Under the pieces are notes generated by a model. That model made no database searches and was not told where the DNA came from. It was given only the letters and a program-made list of their open reading frames with translations. A stretch of 64,000 nucleotides of DNA from Muricea muricata (Eukaryota; Cnidaria; Anthozoa; Malacalcyonacea; Plexauridae), in assembly GCA_963855995.1 (NCBI GenBank), contig OY979718.1, positions 59,994,564 through 60,058,563 on the forward strand, written 5' to 3'. Positions 12,910 through 25,239 of this stretch are shown here, one piece after another. Made by a program: the position numbers and the translations under genes. The number at the start of each line of letters is the position of its first letter. Within the stretch, counting starts at the first letter, position 1.

Positions 12910-14640
12910 ATGAAATCAGCTTGGCAAAGCGGGCCAGTTTGGGTGCTCATTCTGGCTTTCATACAAACCCTCCTCGAAGAAATATTATGTCATTAAATTT
13001 TTTTGTATTTTTTTCACTTGCGTACAACCTGCCGCTATGTAAATATTGGATTATTGGTGCGCATCGGTGTACTTTGTCATCCGCCTTTGGCTATTGGACT
13101 AGTGTGAAAAGCATTAATTTCTCGGTGGCATATTAGCCATGCAGACGTCATGGGCGTATGAACCTTATCTTGTTTGGGGGTTACAGCAAAGGCTTGCTCG
13201 ACTGTTTGCGTATAATATTTTACTTCGTACCAGTGCCGTGGTGGCTGGAAATTTTCAAGGGGAACCAGCGTTAAATTTGGCGCCCCTAAAAGTCATCGTG
13301 ATGTTTCTCCCCCCTCCCCGCCAAAAAAACTTTGTCTTCTTCCTCCTCAAAAGACGTGAATTTGCTTCTTTAAACGATTTCAGACCGCAAGCGTTGTGGT
13401 AAAATGTTCATCCGCCGTCTTTTTCATTAAGGTCAATTTAAACAGGAGGGAATTTTGTCTGAGCATGCGCTAGAATTCGCGCGGTTAACAGAAAAGAGAC
13501 TTGGGAGCAGTAAATTTAGCAATTCGATTTTTGAGCGTTTTAGGTGGGTTTTTGACGTCGTTTTTTCTTCCAACCCAGTTTTTATTAATCTATTGAATTA
13601 TTGGGAAGGCTAGGAAGGTATGAGAACGTTCGGAGGCCAAAAAAATATAAAAATGCAACTTTTGCGTAACCTTATACATTCGAACGGCCTCGGATTCCCA
13701 CGGAAATGTCTAATAATTCCTCCTAACCCGAATTTTGAGGTGAACGAATTGTTTCCCAAAATAGAGTATGTGTTTCAAGCAACAGTTTTAACCATATTTC
13801 GTTTTGAGGCACAGGCACTTTATTGTGTTGATCTTCACCCCCATAAATCACCCTGTATTAAAGTGAAGGGAGAGGGAAATATGTTTGCATGATTTCAAAA
13901 CTATTCATATTTTCTGAATCAATAGACTCCAATCTTTCAAGTGATATGCTTTAACGAACAGGATTGGCAAAAACATGTCATTTGTAGTGGAACATTCAGA
14001 GGTACCTATTGGGTCTAATACAGACTAGGTCAGACAGTGGTGCCGTTTTCGTTATCAACCCGAATTTTTACATCAAAAACACTTTGATTAGTGCAGTAAG
14101 AAAGCTTTTAAGATTGATTTAGACATGCTTTCGTTTTCAGGCACGCGACCAGATTTTTTACAATTTTGTGTTGAATATTTAGCTTTTTCCAATTTTCAGC
14201 AAAATTACGATTTTTGCACTAAGCATTTTCAAGGATTTAAATCATAAATAAACTTTCTAAAGGTGTTTCCGAGTAGAAAAAGACATGAAAAATAAATGTG
14301 AAACCCACCGTGTGTTTAGTCTTTTAATTTCATCTGTTCAAAGGATGAAAAAAACTTGCATCTTCGAAAAAAATTATATTTCGTCCATATTCCGTCAGAG
14401 ATATTAATACTTTATAGTTTATAAATGTCTGATTTCATTCAGAAGTTGTTTATCCATCCCATTTTCCCATAACCTTCGTAGAAAAGAATTTAAATTCTTG
14501 CAAACCTACTGTTTTCTTCCAGAGAAAGAGGCCCAAAAACTTGTTTTTGCTCATTTTGGCAATTTTAGTACAGCTGAATTTTAGAAGAATTTTTCGCGAC
14601 CGCCCGCAATTTTCTGACCAGCGGAGACAAAAAAAAATAT
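12910..14640. other. No gene seen
   Basis: Somewhat less AT-rich around 12900-13450, with short frames (80-90 codons) that show no domain. Otherwise ordinary intergenic sequence. Confidence 0.5.
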
Positions 14641-14650
14641 ATAATTTGTA

Positions 14651-14825
14651 TAGGAAATTACACGGTTCGAGAATGTTCGAGAAGTTTTTAAAATGAAAAA
14701 TCGCACACGTGTTTGGCGAAATGTTTATAATACCGCGAGTGCGTAGCACTCGCGGTATTATAAATATTTCGCCAAACACAAGTGAGATTTTTCATTAATA
14801 CTTCGAGAACAAGTGTAATTTCCTA
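14651..14825. repeat. Near-perfect 175-bp palindrome
   Basis: Centre at ACCGCGAGTGCGTAGCACTCGCGGT (14732-14756). Arms continue outward through TTTATAATACCGCG, TTTGGCGAAAT and AGGAAATTACAC with few mismatches, ending with GTAATTTCCTA at 14825. Probably a compact foldback element. The overlapping minus-strand open frame is incidental. Confidence 0.88.
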
Positions 14826-15118
14826 TTAATATCATTTTACTACATATTTCAATGCTGAACTTAACTGTTTTCTTGAATGAAGTGCTGTCGACGATATGTT
14901 TCACAAACTTTCGTAATAAATACTTTCAGGTTTGCCATTTTCTCTTCAAAGAAACCTTTTCTAACACGAGCATTCATCCATCGAAAGTTTTTTAACCACT
15001 TTGTGAACATTTTTGTCAAAAAAACTGCTGATTTTTTGAATATTTCAAAATAAAAATACAAAAATGTTGACAAATTTTATCACAAAAACATTTTACTACA
15101 TGACGTATAGCTCGTTTC

Positions 15119-15178
15119 CGTGCCGATTAATTTTTAATCGGCACAATGTGCCGATTAAGGATTAATTGGCACACTTTT
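15119..15178. repeat. Short inverted repeat cluster (GTGCCGATTAA)
   Basis: GTGCCGATTAATTTTTAATCGGCAC is a perfect hairpin. It is followed by GTGCCGATTAAGGATTAATTGGCAC, a second imperfect one. These are two adjacent palindromes of the same motif. Confidence 0.85.
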
Positions 15179-16059
15179 TAACCAATCAGAATCGAGTAAA
15201 CTAAAAAAAATGATATTAACTATATAATTTACTATATATATTATTATATATATAATTCATACCTACAAGAGTTAAACATGAAAACTTTTTCGACCTTTTC
15301 AACGTTTCGTAAAACTACGAAGCGTTGTTTTAATCAACTACTTAATGGCTAGTTATTTATACTTGTTCAAAGCGGAAAAGGTATATAAAAGGCTTATAAA
15401 AAAATCCTCATTGTTGAGTTCTGTGTATTTAATTGCTATACGTGCAGAGGCGCCGGAAGCAATCTAGGGCAGGAGGGAACTTGGAAAAGGGCAATTCACC
15501 TTTACTACCTTCATAGTTAAATTAGCTTTGACAATGAAAACAAAATAGATGCTCTAAAATGTTTGATAATATGAAATTATAAGAAAATACCAAATACTTT
15601 CAGTCTTTACAACGCGCAAATATTTTATTAGTAGTAACAAATAATTCAACCTTACGAGAAAGGGCAATGCTGCCACCGCTACCCTCATCAGCAAAGGGTA
15701 GAAGGGCAGCTTCCCCCGTGGTTCCGACGCTCCTGTGTACGTGTCTGTGATGCCGCAATGTATTAACAAAATAATGAGGTTGTTAATTCAGTGTGAGTAC
15801 TGAGGCAATTAACAACTTAATGTGCATGTATGTTACAGTACTACCATAACCCAAATTTCGTCCATATATAAGCCACCTAGTGTATATAAGCCTATCAAAA
15901 ACGCTTAGGAACGTACATAAGCCCGAGGCTTGCAACTACAGGTCTACGGCACACATTTAGCCTCTGCAAAACTGTTGTTGTCTTAAATTCATGCGAGTTT
16001 GCGAGTTTAGAGAACGAAAGATTAGAGATGCACATGGTAGCACTTGACAAGGGCCAGCT

Positions 16060-17300
16060 TCAACCAAAATTATTATCAAATGGACTTGGAGTAGGAGGAG
16101 GAACGCTTTTACCCTCTGCTACAGATGTCAGTGGAACCGATAATTGGCCAGGAGGTATTGGACGACTGTGGACACTGTCGAAACCTGTGATGCATCCCTC
16201 TGCACAAACTACGCCATCAGGATCAAGCAAGAGCACAACAGTACCTAATTGGCCAAAAAAACTGTCGGATAAGCGTGTACACGTCACAATTACAAAGAGA
16301 TGAACCTCACCTTGACTGCTTTGGTATTGCTGTATTTTGTGAATGTTGTTAATATTTGTTGAGTGTATATTTACAGTTGCTCAATGAGAGTATTTATAAG
16401 CATTTATAAACGAAATTTCCCTGTCTTTTGGAAACTACACTTTAAAATTTGCCTGTTCACATAAAGCAAAACAGGTTATTGATTTACTTTAATACTTACC
16501 AGCAGACAAATCAGTAGATTTTCTGCTCGTTGGCTTCGTGGCTGGAAGTGCGGGCGCAGGAGAAGACAAAGGGGTTGAAATACTAGATAAAGATGAGATT
16601 TTTCTGGATGTGGCAGAGAATGATGACTTCAAAGTAACGCTTGTTGTTGAGGCTGCGAGTGGAGATGATGTTGGTAAGAAAGCGAAGAAAGAAGATGGAG
16701 GGAAAGAAGACAAAGGATGAGAAGTAGAGGAAGAAAGAGAATAAAACGAAACAAGAGACGAAGAAAGAAGTGAAGAAGAAGAAGGAAGGGAAGAAGAAGT
16801 AATAGAAGAAGATGAGGGAAAAGAAGAATGAACAGAAGACGAAGCAAGTGAAGAAGAAGGAAAAGAAGGAGAGGTGAAAATAGAAGAAGGAACAGAAGGA
16901 GGAAGTAAAGAAGGAGAAGGAAGTGAAGAAGGAAGTGAAGAAGGAAGTGAAGATGAAGGAAGTGAAGAAAGAAGAGAAGAAGACGAAGAAAAAGAAGAAG
17001 GAAGTAAAGAAGGAGAAGTGAAAAAGGAAGTGAAGATAAAGATAGTGAAGAAGGAACAGAAGAAGACGAAGAAGTTGTAGGAGCAGGTAGACGTCCCTCT
17101 AGTTCTTTTCTTCGCAGTTGCTTCATTCCTATTCGAAACAGTTCACATGCTGGTTTGCCTGTTATTCCAGCAATGGATAGAAAATCGGTAGCTAAACCAG
17201 AAGTCCCTGCAAAATCCCACACATTCGGACCACCAGTCTCTGATGGGCGGTAATACATTATGACCACGCGATAGCCATGGTTTTCATCAAAGGTTCGGGC
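16060..17300 (-). CDS. Possible exons of an unidentified minus-strand gene
   Basis: A likely exon starts after acceptor ATTTTTAG|GCC (17300) and reads ARTFDENHGYRVVIMYYRPS, then VWDFAGTSGLATDFL and ACELFRIGMKQLRRKELEG. It then enters a purine-rich tract (16700-17080 on the plus strand) coding for Ser/Pro or Leu depending on frame. Beyond it, Ser/Thr-rich sequence reaches a good donor GCTG|GTAAGT at 16500/16499. A further open stretch (about 16320-16060) reads FFGQLGTVVLLLDPDGVVC and ends in TGA. The frame changes within the tract, so either an intron or indels are present. I do not recognise the family. Confidence 0.4.
16690..17080 (+). repeat. Polypurine (GAAGAA/GGAAGT) low-complexity tract
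   Basis: About 390 bp almost purely of A and G on the plus strand, with repeated GAAGGAAGTGAAGAAG units. Every frame is open for long stretches on one strand or the other, so open frames here are weak evidence of coding. Confidence 0.9.
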
Positions 17301-18089
17301 CTAAAAATATAACTAGCGATTACGAAATAATAAACTATACAGTCGTCTAATCAAACTACACACGAGGCATCATTCCTAAAACCTTATCACCCTAATTTTT
17401 TGACAAACAATCGACAGAAACATATTAATGTGTTGCCAATTTTTCTACCCCCGTGTCACTTGCTCATCATACATCAAACTATTGGAGGACGCACGAGTGA
17501 GTTTATTTTTTATCTTTGAGGATTCGAAGTGAAGCAACATGCAGAAATACATTTATAAACAAAAACACTGGGTTTAATTTTAACCCAGGGTTGGCCTTAA
17601 CCTAACTTTGAACAACCGACCCCAAAAGTTTACAAACTTACAAACTTTTTCACGGATACTTCAGTATTTTCTGTCACAGGAACATCACATGCACTAACCT
17701 CTATATAATTAATAAACAAATTTTTAAAAAATGAGCAAAAATTCACTAGTGCTAATGTGAGACGGAAAATTTAACAATGAAAAGGGCCATCATCAGGACC
17801 ATTGGGAGGAGAGGCACATTGGGAACCATTTCTGTGTATTTTACTGGGTAAATCTGAGCACACACTGCATTCCAATAGGTCCATTTGATATTAAGATAAC
17901 ATAGCAATGAAACTTATGATTGATCAATTTTACCAAGTCAACTTCACTATCAAAATATTTGGACTTGGATGTCCAATGTTGAGTTAGGATTAGATTTTTG
18001 TGGCAAAATTTTTTTCTACTGTATGCCTTGTTTTATGGTTGCTCCAATCTCTATTTACATAGGCAATTAATATCACATAATATATCTAT

Positions 18090-18895
18090 ATGTCATTGAG
18101 CAGTCTTTTGTATTTCGCAAACCAAAACTAGCACATTATGTATATATATAGTCGGGGAGGCAGAGGTACAAAAATATATGTTTACTTACCATACCGGGGG
18201 ACAACTTCATTTTATGTTAATATTGTACCTTTAGGTCTAATAAATATATTTCTGCATGTTGAACGCGATAAAACTTCTTGTGGGCTTCAGCCAACACGTT
18301 TTTCCCGAAATCTTCTGTAAAACTATATTATTGTCAAGAAAGGCGAAATTTCAGATTTATTTCTAGGAAAAACCACTTACGTCATATTATCAATAAGGTA
18401 ATAAAAAATAACATATAACACATTATTGTGGTTACTTTTATTTTTCACATTTTTGTTGAGGTTATGAGCGTTTGAAAACTTATTTTCCGACTAGTGCCCA
18501 AGATTAGCGCATTTTAGGACACTTTCCCATTTTGAAGCAGCAATAACTCAAAAACAGCTTGAAAAACAAGGGTGCCCGTAATGATAACTTATATGTTGTT
18601 TTTTATAAGCTTTCTTATGATACAAGTTATTTTTCAAATGAGCGAATTTGAAAGTTTACTATTTTTGACCACATAATAGTTTTATAATAAAATTGAAGAA
18701 AAACGTGTTGACCGAAGCCCACAAGATAAATCGGGCCAAACAACATTCAGAAATCAGAATTGTGATATTAGGCATCCAACAGACAATTTAAGAGCAAAAT
18801 TTGTCCCTCGAGAAGGTAGATAAAATTACCTCTGCCTCCCTGACTAATATATATTGTTTTGGTTTGCAAAATACAAAAGAGTGCTCAATGACAAA
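18090..18895. mobile_element. ~800-bp long-TIR element, family member 2
   Basis: Outermost arms GTCATTGAGCAGTCTTTTGT and GCAAACCAAAAC (18092-18128) pair with 18856-18893. Inner arms GGGGAGGCAGAGGTA and CTTGTGGGCTTCAGCCAACA pair with 18705-18845. It shares the CTTGTGGGCT--GCCAACACGTTTTTC core with the element at 11191-11885, so both belong to one foldback family. Confidence 0.75.
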
Positions 18896-18899
18896 TAGA

Positions 18900-21800
18900 C
18901 AGAGCTACACAGATGCGCTCCTGATATTGACTATCACAATCAATTTGCGGCTGTTTTCACAATTGGTATATACCAGTGAGCTACCCTGGTCACACCTGCC
19001 CCGTAGGTGGCTTGGTCTTTGTTGTTACTCGGAAATTGTCGACTTATGTGCGCACTCCTTCGGGATTATTCCGTTACTGTCCGGAGCTTTCCGAATGTTG
19101 AAGTTCTTTCTCGTGGTGACACTTACCACGAAAATTTCTCTTGAAATTTTACAAGTTTATTGTCTAAATCCTCGTTCAACATCAAGGTAAAATGCTCTAT
19201 TTTACATGTTTACTTGTAGCAGAGTATGTCTTTGGCTATTAGGGATTGTTTTTGGGAGTAACAAGCTTGAATTGAGCGACATATTTCGCATTAAACGTTG
19301 CACGTTTTGAACTGCTTCGCTTTATAGGTATATTTTATGTGGTGCATTGTAATTATTTGTTTAATCATATTCTAATAATGATACACTAAGAAGGATCTAA
19401 AATTTACAGATTTTTTTGAGTGGTTTAAAACCAGGCAGTAGAGTATGGAATTTGCATACCAGAGATATTTTGGTGTTGCCCCAGTTGCACAAATTCGTAA
19501 TTTGACAAAATTGGTCGCAACACCTATTTTTGTATAAATGGATTTTGGTATATTGAAAATATGTACTTGATTAAAACCCTGTCAAAAGTAAGTAAAGTAC
19601 TGTATGTATGGTATTGCATTCAGTCATTCCCATATTAGTACATCAGACTGGAAAGTTTCACAAAATTGAGTAGAAAATATATAGAAGATATCAAAATTGC
19701 ACGCCTGATATTGCAGACTGCATTCCATGCATTTAAAACCGAAGATCTTTGGCGTGGATTTAGCAGAACAAAATAGTAAATATTGGCGTATCTTTGGCGT
19801 GGAGTTTACATGGAATGCATCCAGGCTAATATCCCAGTTGCACAGTTTCCTCCTCACATTGCACTGGGCATGAAAGTATTTCTCTTGCATATCTGCGAAC
19901 TGGTTACACATTCTTGCACACCTGTCTCATAAAAAATGCCATGTCATATTCACATGTAATGGGTATATTTTGGCATGAACAAAGATGAACTTACAAAAAA
20001 CTTGTGCATGCGCTGGCCATCTTCTGCAGACTGGAACACAAATTGATTTGGTGTGACAGATTATGTCACATTTCAAAAAACCTTAACAATGTGCAAACTA
20101 AGTGAGAGAAATGTTGTATACTTCTTAAAGAGTATACAGGAAGTTCATGGAGCAATCATAGTTACTTTAATCGAAGTTTGAAGCAAAACTTAGTTTGGAG
20201 TTCAGGAAATGCATTACAGTTGTGTTTCAGCTCGTCCATGGTTTTACCCATTTGGCCTAGCAATGGCTCTTTCTATGTGCTACGTGTCTTCATTTAGAAC
20301 CTTTGCATTTTGCATTGAAATCAGTTGAAATTTTACATGCATCACTGTATCGCTGGTCTCTTATAAATAAACTTACTTTGGACTTGCCTCGTTTTGGTTG
20401 GATAAACTTATGTGGGAGATACCACTTGTTGTAACTTTTTCTCAGTGTTAAGTCTAATCAGCCTAGATAAACAGTTGGCAAGCAGCCAAGCATAGTGCAA
20501 AGTGCAGGCCAACTAATAGAGAACTCGATGTGAACAGGTGGGATGTATGAGAAAGTGAAGCCCACTGTGCGAAACCCAGCTAGCAAGCATAACAAACTGC
20601 CAACCGTATGAGGCAATTATTAGAATGCATTCTATTGGTCAAATGTCTGCAAATTTGTAAAGCTTCATAGATATACACCTAATGAGCTCACATATAATTG
20701 ATGTTAATTATTTTATTGCATAAACATATATCAGAGACAAGCTTTGTGGTAATATCCTGGCATTTAATATTGCAATATATTTTGTCATTTTAATTAGTAT
20801 CTTTACTAACAGAAATATCAATGAATTTTAATGGTATAGCATGGAGGTCTACATGTATACAGTGGACGTGTAGTAATATGTACCTTATTTGTTTAGAATA
20901 TTTGCATACCTGATACACATATTTGTATGATAGGTGTTATTTAATTTAGCTCAAATAAAATATGTATGATACATGCAACATATGCTTATGGTAGACTTGA
21001 GATATGCGGGCGTTACTGTAGTTTATTTCAGGGGTGAACACTTGTTGTCTTCTGTCCTTTCTTCAAACGACGTTAGTTTTCCTTTTGAACAATTTCGGAT
21101 CACAATGCATTCTAGTAAAATCGACATGCCACCATCTTTTTTGCTATGGTGGAAATTCTTGTCGGACAGGAGGGGTGTGCATTCGTGCATTACCAAAGAC
21201 CTGACTGGACTTTGTTTATCTTCTGCCATTTTTGTCCATTATCATTTAGTCATTTCACATGCAAAATTATGACTTACAGTATCGTTACAATAACATATGG
21301 TATTTCTAACCAATAATATTCTTGAATTTTTAGACCTATATTGCAAGTTCAAGTGCCTTCAAAACAAAAACTGATGATGGAAAATATTTAAAAGGTTTAT
21401 AGTTTTATAACTTGTTTAAGTATGAAATGATTTGAAAATTGTATGCTTACTTGTGACAAGTGGCAGTGCCAATTTAATGACCACAAAAATGTGCAATGTC
21501 AGTATTAGTTGATATTTATATTGTTGCTGGTACCAGCTAGAGAAACAAAATTTCATGCTGCCTCAAATCATGGGAAGACACATCTCATTTTCAGAACATT
21601 TTCCATTTGAAGCAAGCCAAAAATGATAAACTGGGTTTGTTTTGAAAAAAACATACTGCATCTTGTAGTATGGTAATATGTTTCAGATGTTCAGTCTAGA
21701 TTTTTCAGCCTGGATAAAGCTATTTCTTCAAATGTTTGTATATAAATTTTAACTAAACTCTTTGTGAGAAAATGCATGTTCTACCTTTTATTTTCTTCAA

Positions 21801-24320
21801 AAAACTCAGACATCAAAAGCAAAGATATTTCACTGTAATGATATGAAAACAAAAACAGCAAAGCATAACGGTTTGTCATTATTTGTCTTTTCCATATTAC
21901 TGTGTTTGCCTTAAAAGATTGAGATGGTTTGTTAAGAAACCAAAATATTTTATTATGATTTTGAATATTTTTTGTATTGTCTTATTCAAATAATTTGTAC
22001 CTTTTTTGTGCTAACACGATTTACATTTCAGAACTTGTTTATCAAAATGAATGAAAGAAAAATTATTATATATAATAATTTGGTTTACTTGATTTACCTT
22101 CTCAATCGTCTTCTGTTTTATATGAATTTACACTGTTCAAAATGTTTATTTGAAAATCACAAAATCGATTCTTTAACTGCCTATATGTATATATAAATAA
22201 CTGCTTAAAGGTTTGAGCTAACCCAAGAAAGTTTTTTATTTGCCCAATGCTAATCACTAAACCATGGGTTGTTACTGGGTACTCCGGTTCCATTCACAGA
22301 GAAAGTTAAGGTTAGGTCAGGCCCATAGTAACCGACTAATGCTGTTGTAGGGATTCTTATGGCAAAACTAAGTAAATCAAACCTGGTGATCTCTTCAGTG
22401 AATTGAAAAGAAATACCAAATTGTTCTGTATAATTTTTCATTTTGAAACTCTTTTACACACTAAACTATTTAGGCCTTTTACGCTACAAAATAATTTAAA
22501 CATGCAAAAAACCAACAAACCTTGTGATTTTAAATAAACATTTTGAAGCGTTTAAACAAATATTTGCTAAAATTACTGGGAAAGTAGGGCTTGTTTGAAT
22601 TTGAGTTGAACTGAAGCAGCAAGACCTGATTTTGCATTGATGACAAAACTTGTCACACAATCAAAAGGAAAGATCATCTTAAGGAAGTGAGCAGTGTTGC
22701 AATGATTAGTCATAAAAAAATGAGCAGCCAATCTGTATCTGATATACAAATGCGAGCTACTTGGAATATGAATTACAACATACAAAATTGCAACATATTT
22801 CCTTAATTGATTTTCATTTTCACTTTATACTGACTTATGGAGATTGTGTCTTGTTAGGCAATTGAAATAAACTGTCAACAATGCGTTAATTAGTATGCTT
22901 CGGTTTAACTTTACTTTCAAAAGTTCCACTCTGCAACAGTTGGAATAATGATATAAGAAAACAGGTTTACATGGCTTTTGAACATGGTCTTTTCAACAAG
23001 TAAGTAAAGATAAATCTATACTTCAAATAAGTGCATTTTTTACCTGACAACAATAATTTTTAGTCTAAATTGGTTCGTGAATTTCCCAACAACCAACAAT
23101 TGTTTGAAACATTTGATGTTTGAAATTTTGTAGCTTGATTCATTTAACATTTCAGTATAACTGGGTTATATTTGTTCAATTGAGTAATTCCAATGGCAAA
23201 GACATTTCAGGATTTAAAAATAGTCCATGAGCATTTGAAAAAGCTTGTCTTTTTATAAAAAAGTATTTCATTGTATAAAACCTAATAAAAATATCACTGT
23301 TACATTGACATTTAAAGACTTGTTCAGTCATAGCTAAAATATAATGGAAACGACATTTTGGAAGTAAAATGGTCGAGAGGTTTGTTTGTAGAGCTTCATT
23401 TTTATCGAAAAAAGTCTTAGAACAAACAAAAATAAGAAATGAAATTTTTCAAACTAAAGTGCTTTTGTATCAACTTGATTAATTAAAAAATTAGATTTAG
23501 AAAAACACAAAATAATTAGAACGTTTTCGAGTGAAACGCCATCTACGTTACAGTCTCGCTAAATCCAAGTTCATTTATATATCTTAAATTTAATATTGTC
23601 AACAACAACGTCATCTCTATCTAGGTTAAATTGTTGTCAGGTTAAAAACACCGTGAGATAATTATATGGCTTTAGGATTTCATAAAGATTCACTTGAAAA
23701 ACAAACTCTCTTTTTACGTTAGAAACGATTTTTTTAAAGTATTCATTGCAAGAAGTTTACAAAATAATGTCAAAATGTCAAGGCCCTTTAAAGATTAATG
23801 TTTTAATTTTTGTGACATTTGCAAAAATTTAATTCATGGGATTCACTCCAAAAGACAAGTCTTATTTTCTAATAACATAAAGTTTCACAATAAATGTTTT
23901 ATAAGGCATGTTTTGTTTGTCATTTCATCTTAAAGCCATTTATTTTCTCTAATTGTGCAACAACTCTGTAATGTTTCTTCATCAAAGTTAGTATAGAGTT
24001 GTATCATTTATCTTGAAGTATAAATGCTTATCTTGAAAACTTGAATTAAAACCAAGTTCTTTAGCATTGTGTTTATTGACTTGTGTTCATTCACTTGTGT
24101 TGAGCGCAATGTCAGTTGGTTTTTTCTGCCATGTTTTGTTTTCTTGTATTGTTATTTAAATAAGTACAAGTTTGTAGTAATTATTATCTTTTTATTGTTG
24201 TTCAAATTGTAATCTGTACAAATTCTTTTCAATAAATTGTTTAAAAAATTTACATGTGACCCCCTTTTAATTAAAAATTCAATTCCCATGGGAATTGAAA
24301 AATTGAATAAAAAAAATCCC
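18900..24320. other. No gene seen
   Basis: About 5.4 kb of AT-rich sequence. A minus-strand frame at 21229-21023 starts with a good AAAAATGGC context but has no recognisable domain or convincing splice partner. Nothing else is supportable. Confidence 0.5.
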
Positions 24321-24324
24321 CCTA

Positions 24325-24436
24325 CCCCGGCCAGCTCCCCAAGTGCTACGTCCACCTAAGTAGAAGTACTTATACATATAGTACAAGTACTTCTACTTAA
24401 TTACAGTGGAAGTAGCACTCAGAGAGCTGGCCGGGG
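24325..24436. repeat. 112-bp hairpin
   Basis: CCCCGGCCAGCTC...GTAGAAGTACTT pairs with AAGTACTTCTAC...GAGCTGGCCGGGG around a ~13-bp loop (ATACATATAGTAC), with a few mismatches. GC-rich ends stand out from AT-rich surroundings. Confidence 0.85.
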
Positions 24437-25239
24437 CAGCCGGCGAAGAGAAGACCAACCTTGCAAATGCTAATGCAAATTGCTAAGTTGATCCTCTCCA
24501 GAGAGCAGCCGCGCATACCTAAGAAATTAAAACAACTAACGTCAGTGACTTAAGTACTTAGCATGCAAATTTCATTCCCAAAGCCAAAATGACAAGTGCC
24601 CCCCGCTGATCCTACCAACTTCCTACCTACCTCAGTTCTAAGCTGTCTTCCTCGGTCCTAAACTCCTGCATTCCATTCGTTACCCTCACATTCCTTACCA
24701 TCGCACAGTCACTCACAGCTGATAAACCCACATGCACCACCACCACCCCGACTGCCACCCAAATACGAAAATTAAAAGAATTAAAATTTTGGTAAAGTAT
24801 GCTATGCCTACTGAGTTTTAATTTATTTTAATATTTTAGGCCAAAGACAAATATCAAAGATCCTATATGCAAACAGGTAAACTGCCGACTTACTTTTGCT
24901 TTACTTTGTCAAATATACAAAACTTATCCCGCATTTTGTTACAAATAAACTAGCAGTTTTTTTCCCTAACAATATCAATTTTAAAAGAAAATTCTAGACC
25001 AAGTTTGTTGAAACTTATCTGTATTGTTAAGAACAATTATTGATTTTCGTTTTTTAACATACTTCTAAAATTTTAATTCCTTTAATAAACCTATAACCCC
25101 ATGCAACTTACACACGGCTCACACTCTCGCATTCCATACATTTATCTAATAAATTACGTTATAAACAAAAAAGCAAAATAAAAATAAATTACGTTATCTC
25201 TAGCTACTTAAACCCACTTAATCTGAGTTTTTGATCGAG

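Noticed and set aside
12894..13892. Several 80-90-codon plus frames
   Set aside because: No motif or splice continuity; length is within chance for a slightly GC-richer stretch.
16629..17080. Leu/Phe-rich minus frame that could suggest membrane helices
   Set aside because: Generated by the polypurine repeat; the composition follows the repeat frame, not a membrane protein.
20973..21272. Overlapping frames on both strands (99 codons +, 68 codons -)
   Set aside because: The minus frame has a good start context, but I found no domain or matching exon, so it stays unsupported.
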